Source of the DNA: UBA7398 sp964567545
Lineage (GTDB): Bacteria; Actinomycetota; Actinomycetes; Nanopelagicales; Nanopelagicaceae
DNA length: 64,000 nucleotides
Assembly: GCA_964567545.1 (NCBI GenBank)
Contig: CAZMNB010000002.1
Coordinates: 3,682-67,681, forward strand
Reading direction: 5' to 3'
Part shown: positions 24,782 through 33,396 of the stretch, in pieces
Layout: the number at the start of each line of letters is the position of its first letter
Numbering within the stretch: position 1 is the first letter of the stretch
Position numbers and translations under genes: made by a program
Notes under the pieces: model-generated
Databases searched by the model: none
The model's input: only the letters and a program-made list of their open reading frames with translations
Told to the model about the DNA's origin: nothing

Positions 24782-26065
24782 ATGGGCTACTTCAAGGAAT
24801 TTCTCCCTTCTAAAAATGACTATAGGCCGTTAGCGGAAAATTTTCGCCATGATCTATTTGCCGGAATAACCGTCGGAGTGGTCGCGCTGCCGCTTGCCCT
24901 CGGGTTTGGAATTACTACTGGCGCCGGAGCGGCTTCTGGATTGGTGACTGCAATAATTGCTGGAATATTCGCTGCAATATTTGGCGGCTCAAATTTTCAA
25001 GTAAGTGGACCGACCGGTGCAATGACAGTTGTTCTGGTACCAATTGTCTCTAAATATGGCGTCGATGCGCTAGCCCCGCTTGGAATTTTCGCTGGAATCC
25101 TTATCGTTGTCTTGGGGTTCATCAAGGTCGGCAAATTTATTGATCGAGTTCCGCTAGTAGTAATGGAAGGGTTCACACTTGGAATTGCACTAGTAATTGC
25201 CTTACAACAAGTTCCATTAGTTCTAGGAATTCCACGCGCTTCAGGTTCGCATACAGTTTTAGTGGCAATTAATACAATTAGCAATGCAATTTCCAATTCA
25301 ATCAATTGGACTTCTATCTCAGTAGTTATTTTGGCATTAGCTATCAAGTTTACTTGGCCCAAACTAAATATAATTATTGTGCCAAAAGTGCATATTCCAG
25401 CTAGCATAGTAGCGGTATTTCTAACAACGTTAATTGTGAAATCTTTTGGGTTAAGGATTGCAACTATTGGTGAAATCCCACGAAAATTTGACGTAATCGG
25501 AAATTATTTTGATTCTCTTAATGTCATTCCAATGAATGAACTTGTTTATTCGATTATTGTGATTGCGCTCCTGGGATCAATTGAGTCGCTTCTTTCTGCC
25601 CGTGTTGCTGATGGTATGGCACATAAATTCATAGATCACGACCAGAAAAAGCATCAGCCCAATCGTGAATTATTTGGCCAAGGGCTAGCAACTATTGCTG
25701 CTTCGCTTTTAGGCGGCATGCCAGCGACTGGCGCGATTGCCAGAACTAGCGTCAACATTAGGGCTGGAGCCAAAAGTAGACTGGCGTCAATCGTACATGC
25801 ATTTTTTCTACTTCTGGTTGTGTTATTACTGGCACCAATAGTTGCAATTATTCCTACGGCCGCCCTTGCCGGTGTACTACTTGGTACTTCGTATCGAATA
25901 GCAAATCCGAAAAGTATCACCGAAGCGCTGCGCACTACTTATGAGGAAAGAGCGGTCTTTATAGTTACTGCAGGTTCTGTGCTTGCAATTGATTTGATCT
26001 GGGGGCTCGTAATTGGATTATTTACAAATTTTGTATTGAAAAAATTACTTTCGAGTCGCGGTTAA
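24782..26065 (+). CDS. SulP-family anion transporter without STAS domain
   Basis: 427-residue polytopic carrier with roughly 10-12 hydrophobic segments. The family core includes LFAGITVGVVALPLALGFG near residue 25 and NFQVSGPTGAMTVVLVPI near 72, with further SulP features in IGEIPRKFD and LGGMPATGAIARTSVN. SulP proteins carry bicarbonate, sulfate or dicarboxylates. The protein stops right after the membrane domain, so the regulatory STAS domain is absent. Its last 21 bases overlap the convergent TerC gene. The substrate cannot be told from sequence; bicarbonate or sulfate is likely. Confidence 0.88.
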   Translation: MGYFKEFLPSKNDYRPLAENFRHDLFAGITVGVVALPLALGFGITTGAGAASGLVTAIIAGIFAAIFGGSNFQVSGPTGAMTVVLVPIVSKYGVDALAPLGIFAGILIVVLGFIKVGKFIDRVPLVVMEGFTLGIALVIALQQVPLVLGIPRASGSHTVLVAINTISNAISNSINWTSISVVILALAIKFTWPKLNIIIVPKVHIPASIVAVFLTTLIVKSFGLRIATIGEIPRKFDVIGNYFDSLNVIPMNELVYSIIVIALLGSIESLLSARVADGMAHKFIDHDQKKHQPNRELFGQGLATIAASLLGGMPATGAIARTSVNIRAGAKSRLASIVHAFFLLLVVLLLAPIVAIIPTAALAGVLLGTSYRIANPKSITEALRTTYEERAVFIVTAGSVLAIDLIWGLVIGLFTNFVLKKLLSSRG

Positions 26066-26938
26066 GCTAATCAAAGTAGTAACAGATAACGCGGCTCCAA
26101 TCACACCAAGACTAATCGCTAGTGAGATATGTGGAATTTCATAGAAACCGATTTTATGGATACCCACACCATGCAAACCTTCAATAAATAATTTAAATCC
26201 AATAAATCCAAGAATTACCGCTAAGCCCTTAGACAGATAAATTAACCGGTCAACTAAACCAGCTAATAGGAAATAAAGTTGGCGAAGTCCCATGAGCGCA
26301 AATGCATTCGCTGTAAATACGATGTATGGGTCTTTTGTTAGGCCAAAAATTGCTGGTATGGAGTCAAGCGCAAAAATTAAATCTGTAGTTCCAACCGCCA
26401 CTAATGCAATTGTAAAAGTAGAAGCACCTCGCTTGCGAAGAGCGGATATAACCTTTCCTTCTTTATAAACTTTTTCATCACCATGTTTTTCCTTTATTAA
26501 CTTCCATGCAGTAGCAATTAATATCACTGCGAAGATAAAGAATGCTGCAGAGAATTTAGAGATTAATGCAGAACCAAGGGCGATGAAAATGCCTCTTAAG
26601 ACCAGAGCAATCGCTATGCCAGCTAAAAGTATTAGTTGCGCGCTCTCTCGCTTAACATTCAAATTTGCCAGCAAAATTATGAAAATAAAGACGTTATCAA
26701 CTGATAGTGAATATTCAGTCAACCACCCAGCAAAGAATTCTTCACCGCGGACAGTAGCCCCATTCAATTGTAGGTTTATCCCAAAAAGAATTGCTGCAAT
26801 CACATAGAAAATAGTCCAAAGTGCAGCTTCCTTCAATGTAGTTTCTCGTTTACGGTTTTTAATTGCTAGCAATAAATCAAAAATTAGCACTCCTAGGAGA
26901 GCGGCAATCGTAACTCCCCAGGTCTTGCCGTCAGTCAT
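26045..26938 (-). CDS. TerC-family membrane protein (copy 1)
   Basis: 297-residue TerC protein with about eight membrane segments. The conserved acidic pair of the family sits in FAGWLTEYSLSVDNVFIFI near residue 70 and in TDLIFALDSIPAIFGL near 185. TerC proteins are linked to tellurite resistance and, in several bacteria, to manganese export or metal supply during protein secretion. It lies 28 bases after the 127-residue membrane protein. A second copy (29837-30730) of the same length has the same motifs. Confidence 0.9.
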   Translation of the reverse strand: MTDGKTWGVTIAALLGVLIFDLLLAIKNRKRETTLKEAALWTIFYVIAAILFGINLQLNGATVRGEEFFAGWLTEYSLSVDNVFIFIILLANLNVKRESAQLILLAGIAIALVLRGIFIALGSALISKFSAAFFIFAVILIATAWKLIKEKHGDEKVYKEGKVISALRKRGASTFTIALVAVGTTDLIFALDSIPAIFGLTKDPYIVFTANAFALMGLRQLYFLLAGLVDRLIYLSKGLAVILGFIGFKLFIEGLHGVGIHKIGFYEIPHISLAISLGVIGAALSVTTLISLTATRK

Positions 26939-26966
26939 CTTATTTATCCGACTCTTATTTTTGTTT

Positions 26967-27350
26967 TTATAAACGAGTAGCTATTACGAAGGCAACAGTA
27001 AGCACAAAGGCAAGCGCTGCAGATTGCGCCATTATTATTAAGGCTGTTTTTCGATCCGCAGCCCGGTCTAATGGATTTTGTACTTTAGATATTTCACCCA
27101 TTTTACCGAGATTGAAGGTTCCAGCCAGGCCATAAGCCAAGCAGAATTTTTTTCTAGATTGTACAAATCCAATCGAGAAAACCATTAGCGGCAAGAAAAT
27201 AGAAAATTTTCCAATTGTGGGAACTTTTGCGGATGCAAGATTAAAACCACTAGAAATTGAAAATACGGCTCCAATTAGCGCAACAATTTGTCGGCGGCGA
27301 ACTTCGCTCTTTCCTAAATTACAAGTACCAGGAATGTATTGGGCGCTCAA
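26967..27350 (-). CDS. Small membrane protein, unknown family
   Basis: 127-residue protein with three or four hydrophobic segments. The N-terminus carries YIPGTCNLGKSEVRRRQ and the middle QSRKKFCLAYGLAGTFNLGK, with one Cys each. This GTCNLG / GTFNLG repetition hints at an internal duplication or a metal or redox site. It starts with TTG inside the TGA stop of the 49-residue gene upstream (TTGA), with GAGG just before, so translation is coupled. Function unknown. Confidence 0.65.
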   Translation of the reverse strand: MSAQYIPGTCNLGKSEVRRRQIVALIGAVFSISSGFNLASAKVPTIGKFSIFLPLMVFSIGFVQSRKKFCLAYGLAGTFNLGKMGEISKVQNPLDRAADRKTALIIMAQSAALAFVLTVAFVIATRL

Positions 27351-27496
27351 CTTACCTCTTCAAATTCATCTTCATCGACCCAGGCGCTGGCTGATTCATC
27401 GGTGCGCTCTATCCAGGAAAGAAAAGCAAAAACTCCTTTAATGGCGAGCAAGAGAAGCGCGAATAACGCAGAAACCCGGCGAATTGCTTTGAACAT
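27347..27496 (-). CDS. 49-residue single-helix membrane protein
   Basis: Short gene encoding a basic N-terminus (MFKAIRRVS), one hydrophobic segment (residues about 10-28) and a very acidic tail (ESASAWVDEDEFEEVS). TAGAAT ends exactly 6 bases before the ATG, and the stop overlaps the TTG of the next gene. Both facts support a real, translated gene. It heads the operon with the 127-residue membrane protein and TerC copy 1. Function unknown; a small accessory subunit of its membrane neighbours is possible. Confidence 0.65.
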   Translation of the reverse strand: MFKAIRRVSALFALLLLAIKGVFAFLSWIERTDESASAWVDEDEFEEVS

Positions 27497-27502
27497 ATGA
27501 TA

Positions 27503-27508
27503 ATTCTA
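27503..27508 (-). promoter_or_regulatory. -10 box of a leaderless start (49-residue gene)
   Basis: TAGAAT on the minus strand, 6 bases before the ATG at 27496. The same hexamer at the same distance precedes iolC. It overlaps the last codons of the upstream aminotransferase gene. Confidence 0.5.
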
Positions 27509-28654
27509 TAAGGAGTTTAGAATTCGTCCAATCGAATCAGTGATGATTTCGGGACTTGTTCCAAAATTTAAACGAATAAATTGCGAATATCCAGCACCGT
27601 AAGTATGGCCGGGATTAAAAGCCACTTTGCCACGCTCTAAGAAATGGGCAGCTGGGTTTTCGCCTAGATTTAACTCAGAAACATCTAGCCAAGCTAAATA
27701 ACTACAATCAGGTATTCGGTATTTAATTGCTGGAACTTTAGCCTTCAATAAATCAGCCACTAAGTGTCGGTTTTCATCTAAAGTGGCAATGAGGCCGGTT
27801 AACCAAAGATCGCCAGATTTATAGGCCACAGCATCAGCAACTGCTCCAAAGAGTGAAGCTCTAAAATGTACCGACTCGGGCATCGTATCCAACATGGCAT
27901 TCAACTTAGAATCCTGCGCGACTATGGTTGCACATTTCAAACCCGCAAGATTAAAACTCTTGCTTGCTGAAGTTACAGTTATACCAACTTTTTTTGCAAC
28001 TTCCGAAGCTGCAAGAAATGGGGTAAATGTTACATCTGAATAAGTTAGCGGTGCATGTATCTCATCGCTAATTACAATGACATCGTATTTATCCGCAAGT
28101 TCGGCAATCAACATCAATTCTGATTTCGTATAAACAGTTCCTACTGGATTGTGCGGATTGCATAGAAGATGAGCTTTAACACCAGATTGGTAGGCTGCTT
28201 CAATTCCCAAAATGTCTAGAGTAAAATTCATGCCATCGCGTTTTAGTGGAACTTCAACTTTTGTTAGCTTGAGCTCGTTAATCCATGTAAAAAAATTATT
28301 GTAGACCGGAGTATTTATTAGCAATTTATCCCCGACGCTCATAAATGTCCGTAAAACTTCGATAACACCAACTCCTACGTCACAAGCGATTCGAACTTGT
28401 TCTGGATCTAAGTTCCAATTCCATTTCCGATTAGCAAATCCTGCAAAATTTTCCTTTAATTCTGGAATTGGTCCTAAATACCCGGTGTCAGAACGCTCCA
28501 CTAAATCATGAAGAGCTGCTTTGATTGGTTCAGCAATTTGAAAATCCATTTCAGCAACCGGTAGTGGCAAAATATCGCTGGGATAGAAACGCCATTTTGT
28601 ACTGGTTCGCTTACGCAATTGACTTAATGAATCGGCAACAACTTTTTCGCTCAT
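27506..28654 (-). CDS. MalY/PatB-type PLP aminotransferase (cystathionine beta-lyase family)
   Basis: 382-residue fold-type I PLP enzyme. PVAEMDFQIAEPI near residue 32 is the hallmark of the MalY/PatB C-S lyase branch. The substrate and cofactor segments NPHNPVGTVYT and SDEIHAPLTY follow, and the PLP Lys lies in TSASKSFNLAGLK near residue 232. Members cleave cystathionine or other cysteine conjugates. It lies 31 bases after a LacI regulator gene on the same strand. GATACT ends 6 bases before the ATG, so a leaderless internal message is possible. Confidence 0.88.
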   Translation of the reverse strand: MSEKVVADSLSQLRKRTSTKWRFYPSDILPLPVAEMDFQIAEPIKAALHDLVERSDTGYLGPIPELKENFAGFANRKWNWNLDPEQVRIACDVGVGVIEVLRTFMSVGDKLLINTPVYNNFFTWINELKLTKVEVPLKRDGMNFTLDILGIEAAYQSGVKAHLLCNPHNPVGTVYTKSELMLIAELADKYDVIVISDEIHAPLTYSDVTFTPFLAASEVAKKVGITVTSASKSFNLAGLKCATIVAQDSKLNAMLDTMPESVHFRASLFGAVADAVAYKSGDLWLTGLIATLDENRHLVADLLKAKVPAIKYRIPDCSYLAWLDVSELNLGENPAAHFLERGKVAFNPGHTYGAGYSQFIRLNFGTSPEIITDSIGRILNSL

Positions 28655-28685
28655 TTCACCAGTATCTCACTAAATAACGGCTGAA

Positions 28686-29723
28686 TTAAGCCTCGTTAGG
28701 TTCAAGCCTGCGCGTAGAATTTCTTACAATCAGTGTTGTCGGTAGCGTTAATGAATGCAATTCACTTTTTGGCGCTTTTAACCGTTCCATAATTGACCAT
28801 GCGGCCATCTCCCCCATAACCGTGACTGGTTGTTCGATTGTTGTTAAATCCGAAAATTCAGACATTTCATGACCGTCAAAACCAATTATTGAAATATCTT
28901 CCGGAACTCGTAAACCATGACGGCGAATCGCTTGCAAGGCACCAAGTGCCATCTCGTCTGATTGAGCAAATATTGCAGTTGGTCGATTAGGGCGAGCAAG
29001 CAAATCATCCATCGCTCTGCTTGCACCTTGCATTGTGAAGTCACCATAAACTTCTCGAGCTGGATTCCATTCGATTCCACTCTCAGCAAGTACTGCCATA
29101 AACCCATTTCGCCGATCTTGTGGAACGCTAAACCCAAATGGATCATCTGGGCGACCGGAGAGCAAGCCAATCTTTTTATGTCCTTGGTTAACTAAATGTT
29201 GAGTTGCAGTTCGCGCGCCGGCGACATCATCAATTGCGACACTGGAGCATCGATCGTGATGCATCCCTACCAGCGCAATTGGAATACCTAGGCTAAGCAT
29301 CGATTCAAATTCTTCCTCGGTTGGTGGCAGGCTGATAACAATTAACGCATCGACGCGACCTTTTAACATTTGGTGTTGGAATAACCGTTCTCGACCTTTC
29401 ATTTGCGAAAAGTTATATAGCAATAAATCCAACCCAGATTCACGAAGTGCTTGTTCTGCGCCATTGATTACCTGTGCGAAATACCAACGAGAAACGTAAG
29501 GCGCTACTACGCCAACGCTGTTTGTTCTACCATAAATAGCTTTTGCTGGAGCTTGCGGTATTGGATAATTCAATTTCTCGGCAGCATCTACAATTTTTCG
29601 CCGAGTTTCCGAATTTACATGCTGTAAACCACGTAACGCTCTCGAAACTGTTGCCGGCGATACGCCCGCTTCGATCGCGACTTCCTTTATCCCAGTTTTA
29701 AGTTGACCAAATTCACTTCTCAT
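28686..29723 (-). CDS. LacI-family transcriptional regulator (second)
   Basis: 345-residue LacI-type repressor with the helix-turn-helix GIKEVAIEAGVSPATVSRAL near residues 10-30, a hinge near 55-65, and a sugar-binding-protein-like effector domain. I place the start at the ATG at 29723, 5 bases behind GGAGG; an ATG at 29735 overlaps that site. It precedes the MalY-type aminotransferase gene in the same direction. A 12-base perfect palindrome lies 37 bases upstream (29760-29771) and may be its own operator. The ligand is unknown. Confidence 0.9.
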   Translation of the reverse strand: MRSEFGQLKTGIKEVAIEAGVSPATVSRALRGLQHVNSETRRKIVDAAEKLNYPIPQAPAKAIYGRTNSVGVVAPYVSRWYFAQVINGAEQALRESGLDLLLYNFSQMKGRERLFQHQMLKGRVDALIVISLPPTEEEFESMLSLGIPIALVGMHHDRCSSVAIDDVAGARTATQHLVNQGHKKIGLLSGRPDDPFGFSVPQDRRNGFMAVLAESGIEWNPAREVYGDFTMQGASRAMDDLLARPNRPTAIFAQSDEMALGALQAIRRHGLRVPEDISIIGFDGHEMSEFSDLTTIEQPVTVMGEMAAWSIMERLKAPKSELHSLTLPTTLIVRNSTRRLEPNEA

Positions 29724-29759
29724 CTTGGCCTCCATTCAAAACTCACCTAATAATTTTCA

Positions 29760-29771
29760 GCAATTAATTGC
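29760..29771. promoter_or_regulatory. Palindrome upstream of second LacI gene
   Basis: GCAATTAATTGC is a perfect 12-base palindrome 37 bases upstream of the LacI start. Its position suits an autoregulatory operator. The centre is TA rather than the usual CG of LacI sites, so confidence is low. Confidence 0.3.
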
Positions 29772-29836
29772 GGAATGGCTAAAAATAGACTGAAAAACTA
29801 CTTCTGACCAGCCGCAATTAGCCTACTTCGTTGCAG

Positions 29837-30730
29837 TTAAGTCTTCGCTTTGCGGACTTTCATAAGGCTTATGACGGTTGTCAATACCAAGACTCCCAGA
29901 ATCACCGAAAGGCTAAGTCCCAAGGAGATTTCTGGAATGGGTACTCCGCTAACTGAATCCCACCCCTGGAAATGACAAGCTTCGAAAATTAGCTTCAGAC
30001 CGATAAATCCTAAAATAATTGAGAGACCTTCGGAGAGATAAATCAATTTCTTCATTAAGCCACCTATTATGAAATAAAGTTGCCGCAATCCCATTAGTGC
30101 AAAAATATTTGCGGTAACTACTATGTAAGGATCTTTAGTCAAGCCAAATATCGCAGGGATTGAATCAAAGGCAAAAATCACATTTGTAGTAGCGATGGCC
30201 GAGAGCGCAATTACAAAATAGGAAGCGCCTTTTCTATGCAAAAATTTAATGAATGGACCCTCTTCATATTCTTCGTCTGATTCTTCCGCAATCAATTTAT
30301 ACGCGGTGTAAATCAAAAACGCTCCGAATAGGAAGAAGACCCAAGACCATCTATTAACTAAAGCCGAGCCTGCGCCGATAAAGATTCCTCGCAGAAATAA
30401 TGACATAACAATTCCTATTAGCAAGACGAGTTCTTCTTTTTCTTGGCTAACTTTCATACGAGCTAGAATCAAAATAAATACAAACAAATTATCCATAGAG
30501 AGTGAATATTCAGTTATCCAACCAGCAAAGAATTCACCTTGCGCTTGCGCATTACCCCAGCTGCCAATGGAAAGTCCGAATACAATCGCAAGTGCAACAT
30601 AAAACAAAGTCCAGATAGCGGCTGCTCTAATCGTTGTTACTTTATGGCGATTAGAAATTGCAATTAAAAGATCGATTACCAGAATTAATCCAAGAACTAA
30701 GAGGGTTACAAACCATACAGTTGCGCTCAT
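29837..30730 (-). CDS. TerC-family membrane protein (copy 2)
   Basis: 297-residue TerC protein, the same length as the copy at 26045-26938. It has FAGWITEYSLSMDNLFVFI near residue 69 and TTNVIFAFDSIPAIFGL near 183, again with the membrane-embedded Asp residues. The cytoplasmic loop between segments is more acidic here (EESDEEYEEG). It has its own leaderless-type promoter and is divergent from a DUF4389 gene. Two copies may differ in metal or in regulation. Confidence 0.9.
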   Translation of the reverse strand: MSATVWFVTLLVLGLILVIDLLIAISNRHKVTTIRAAAIWTLFYVALAIVFGLSIGSWGNAQAQGEFFAGWITEYSLSMDNLFVFILILARMKVSQEKEELVLLIGIVMSLFLRGIFIGAGSALVNRWSWVFFLFGAFLIYTAYKLIAEESDEEYEEGPFIKFLHRKGASYFVIALSAIATTNVIFAFDSIPAIFGLTKDPYIVVTANIFALMGLRQLYFIIGGLMKKLIYLSEGLSIILGFIGLKLIFEACHFQGWDSVSGVPIPEISLGLSLSVILGVLVLTTVISLMKVRKAKT

Positions 30731-30736
30731 GGGTGT

Positions 30737-30742
30737 ATATTA
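30737..30742 (-). promoter_or_regulatory. -10 box of a leaderless start (TerC copy 2)
   Basis: TAATAT on the minus strand ends 6 bases before the ATG at 30730. The same TAATAT hexamer lies on the plus strand at 30752-30757, facing the divergent DUF4389 gene, making a symmetric promoter pair. Confidence 0.45.
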
Positions 30743-30787
30743 TTGATGTTGTAATATATTCTCGCATCATTCTGGTAAGGAGCGCTC

Positions 30788-31372
30788 GTGTCTAATCAAA
30801 TTGAGACAAAAATTGAACTTGAGTTAACTGGAAGAGATCGGGTCAGCGTTTTTTTTAGATTAATACTTGTTGTGCCAATTGCCATTTTTTCAATGTCTTT
30901 TTCAATATCAGATAACCTGAGTTGGTCAACATCTCTCTTGGTTTTGCCGGCTTTACTATCTTTAGTATTTCGCGAAGTTTATCCAAGCTATGTTTTTAAT
31001 TTTAATAAAGCGCTTCTTGGACTCTCTACTCGTATTGTCGCTTTCGTTCTTGTATTACAAGATGGTTACCCGTCGATTGAATCTGATCCCAGAGTAGATG
31101 TAACGTTTCCAGATATAGATGGTGGCAAGAAGTTGAATCGCTATCTTCCACTCGTTAAATGGTTTCTCGCCATTCCGTTATATCTAGTCGGTGTGGTTTA
31201 TTCTCTTTATGCACTTACCTTAACGATTTTTGCTTGGTTCTCAATATTGGTCTCAAATGAATATCCAAAATGGTGCGCACAAGGTGTGGTTGGAACTATT
31301 TCTTACTGGAACCGAGTTGCTGGGTACGCATTCTTGCTCGTAACTGATGAATACCCAAGCTTTAATCTCTAA
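30788..31372 (+). CDS. DUF4389 membrane protein
   Basis: 194-residue protein with four hydrophobic segments. YPSYVFNFNKALLGLSTRI in the middle and a second related block, YPKWCAQGVVGTISYWNRV with TDEYPSF, near the end are characteristic of DUF4389. The start is GTG behind GGAG. The family function is unknown. Its last 26 bases overlap the glycosylase gene. Confidence 0.78.
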   Translation: MSNQIETKIELELTGRDRVSVFFRLILVVPIAIFSMSFSISDNLSWSTSLLVLPALLSLVFREVYPSYVFNFNKALLGLSTRIVAFVLVLQDGYPSIESDPRVDVTFPDIDGGKKLNRYLPLVKWFLAIPLYLVGVVYSLYALTLTIFAWFSILVSNEYPKWCAQGVVGTISYWNRVAGYAFLLVTDEYPSFNL

Positions 31373-31982
31373 GAGCAAAGCTAGGCTAATCTCAAAAAAG
31401 ATTGTAGAAGTTGATCCAGCGTTTTCTAAAGTTATTTCTAATTCAAAGCTCTGCACCATTGGCCGTGTAAGATCTGAGGAATCACATTTTTATTCTTTAG
31501 CGGCCTCAATTCTTTCACAACAACTTTCCACAAAAGCTGCAGATACAATTATTAGGCGAATTACTGAAACAGCTGGTGGTGAGCTATCTGCAAAACGAAT
31601 ATCCAAATTAAGTGAAGATCAGATTCGCGGTGCTGGGCTATCTGGCGCAAAAACAAGATCAATTTCCGAGTTGAGTTCAATCTTCCTAAATAAGAAATCT
31701 GCCGTTCACAAATTACACGAACTTTCTGATTCTGAAATTTCAGAGCTACTTCTGCCACTTTTTGGTATTGGAAGATGGACTATTGAAATGTTCTTAATGT
31801 TTCAACTTGGCCGATTAGATGTTTGGCCAGTTAGTGATTTAGGAGTTAGGAGAGGCTGGGAGAAGATACATAGAGCGCGCATTGAAATTGAACCGAAAAA
31901 ATTGGAAAAACTTGGTGATAAATTTCTTGGATTCCGAAGCCACGTTGCTTGGTATTGCTGGCGCGGTACTGAACTTATTTAG
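31347..31982 (+). CDS. HhH-GPD DNA glycosylase (AlkA-like)
   Basis: 211-residue base-excision repair enzyme that probably removes alkylated purines. The core has SILSQQLSTKAADTI near residue 54, the helix-hairpin-helix LPLFGIGRWTIEMFLMF near 135, and the catalytic Asp in WPVSDLGVRRGW near 158. It lacks an iron-sulfur cluster and an N-terminal AlkA domain, like the short DNA-3-methyladenine glycosylase II proteins. The ATG lies inside the DUF4389 gene in another frame. The stop region overlaps msrB by 8 bases. Confidence 0.85.
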   Translation: MNTQALISKSKARLISKKIVEVDPAFSKVISNSKLCTIGRVRSEESHFYSLAASILSQQLSTKAADTIIRRITETAGGELSAKRISKLSEDQIRGAGLSGAKTRSISELSSIFLNKKSAVHKLHELSDSEISELLLPLFGIGRWTIEMFLMFQLGRLDVWPVSDLGVRRGWEKIHRARIEIEPKKLEKLGDKFLGFRSHVAWYCWRGTELI

Positions 31983-32418
31983 GTTCCAAGATTAACGAAA
32001 CCGAATTTATACACCAACGTTGATCAGTTGGTACGTCATATCCCTCACCTTCAAAAACATGACCGAGGTGCGAACCGCAGGAAGCACAACGAGCCTCGGT
32101 CCGAACTCTTGGAAAAAGTGAACGGTCCTCAATGAGAATTACGGCATCTTCTTTGGTTGGCGCATAGAAAGATGGCCAGCCGCACCCTGAATGGAATTTG
32201 GTTTCACTTCGAAATAGTTCGGCGTTGCATGCTTTACATTTATATACGCCTACCGTTTCAGAATCGGTATATTCACCTGTAAACGGCCGTTCTGTTCCAG
32301 CTTTTCGTAACACATCATAAGAGAGTGGATCCAATTGCATTTTTAGTTCTGCGTCATTTAATTGCACTGGAAAGGCAGCGCCACTTGGCGCAACTAGGGG
32401 CATCTCTTCGTTATTCAT
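31975..32418 (-). CDS. msrB: Peptide-methionine (R)-S-oxide reductase
   Basis: MsrB reduces the R form of methionine sulfoxide in proteins. It shows the structural-zinc Cys pairs YKCKACN and CASCGSH, the FHSGCGWPSFY segment, and the catalytic Cys in RWCINS. I place the start at the ATG at 32418 (147 residues), which overlaps the msrA stop by 8 bases (ATGAATAA). A further upstream ATG would add 17 residues that lie inside msrA. It forms an operon with msrA. Confidence 0.93.
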   Translation of the reverse strand: MNNEEMPLVAPSGAAFPVQLNDAELKMQLDPLSYDVLRKAGTERPFTGEYTDSETVGVYKCKACNAELFRSETKFHSGCGWPSFYAPTKEDAVILIEDRSLFPRVRTEARCASCGSHLGHVFEGEGYDVPTDQRWCINSVSLILEPK

Positions 32419-32935
32419 GCGAAGCCATTGGAAATTCGATACCGGTAGAAGAGTGACAATCATAACCATTTGGATTTTTCTCTAAATACCTTTGGTGATA
32501 CTCCTCGGCAAGCCAATAAATATGTGATCCGACTTCTTGAATTTCTGTAACTATTTCACCAATTCCAAATTTTTTGAGTTCAACATCGTAAATACTTTTT
32601 GTATTAATGGCATCAATCATCTGTTCCGGAGTGGTGGTAAAAATTACGCTTCGATATTGAGTGCCAATATCGCCGCCTTGCTTATTTAACGAAGTTGGAT
32701 CGTGCATTACCCAAAATTCTGCAAGTAATCTTTTATAAGAAATTAGGGCTGGATCGAATTCCACTTTAACTATTTCCGCATGATTTGTTTTTCCAGTACA
32801 AACTTCTTGATAAGTTGGGCTAGCAGTCGCCCCTCCCATGTAACCCACCGATGTATTAATCACGCCCTGGAGATTCCAAAATCGGCGCTGCGCACCCCAG
32901 AAGCAACCAGTTCCAAAATATGCGGTATTTAACAT
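32411..32935 (-). CDS. msrA: Peptide-methionine (S)-S-oxide reductase
   Basis: MsrA reduces methionine-S-sulfoxide. The 174-residue protein has the catalytic motif GTGCFWGAQRRF at residues 8-19 and the usual VGYMGG, TGKTNHAEIV and RSVIFTT segments. The gene overlaps msrB by 8 bases, so both stereospecific repair enzymes are made together. It is divergent from whiB1. Confidence 0.95.
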   Translation of the reverse strand: MLNTAYFGTGCFWGAQRRFWNLQGVINTSVGYMGGATASPTYQEVCTGKTNHAEIVKVEFDPALISYKRLLAEFWVMHDPTSLNKQGGDIGTQYRSVIFTTTPEQMIDAINTKSIYDVELKKFGIGEIVTEIQEVGSHIYWLAEEYHQRYLEKNPNGYDCHSSTGIEFPMASHE

Positions 32936-33126
32936 GGCGATATTCTTTCAGGGATTATGAGATAAGGCACTTTAAGCAAATTGCCAGGTAAATGTCCTTG
33001 TTTATATAACAGTTAGCAGGGAGAATACTACTATTGCCGATTCCGGCGATTAGCAAAAATACCTAGATTTTGGTTCGGTCATGTCGAGAGTCAAGACGGC
33101 CCGATAGCATTGTTTGGAGGGAAGAG

Positions 33127-33396
33127 ATGGATTGGCGTCATAAATCAGCTTGTCGCGATGAAGATCCAGAGCTTTTCTTCCCAATTGGAAACACCGGACC
33201 TGCGTTAGCTCAAATTGAAGAGGCTAAGAAAGTTTGTAACCGGTGCGATGTTAAAGAGGCTTGTTTAGCATGGGCCTTAGAGAGCGGCCAAGATGCCGGA
33301 GTTTGGGGCGGGTTATCTGAAGATGAACGCCGAGCCATGAAACGTCGCGCAGCACGTAATCGAGCTCGACAATTAGAAAATCAAAACCGCTTCTAA
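33127..33396 (+). CDS. whiB1: WhiB1-type iron-sulfur regulator
   Basis: 89-residue WhiB protein with four cluster-binding Cys residues (SAC, then VCNRC, then EAC) and the GVWGGLSEDERRAMKRR turn and basic tail that contacts sigma factor and DNA. The MDWRHKSACRDEDPELFFP start is almost the same as mycobacterial WhiB1. The ATG at 33127 follows GGAGGG by 5 bases; an upstream in-frame ATG at 33070 is rejected. It is convergent with pdtaS with a 4-base stop overlap, as in the mycobacterial whiB1/pdtaS pair. Confidence 0.95.
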   Translation: MDWRHKSACRDEDPELFFPIGNTGPALAQIEEAKKVCNRCDVKEACLAWALESGQDAGVWGGLSEDERRAMKRRAARNRARQLENQNRF

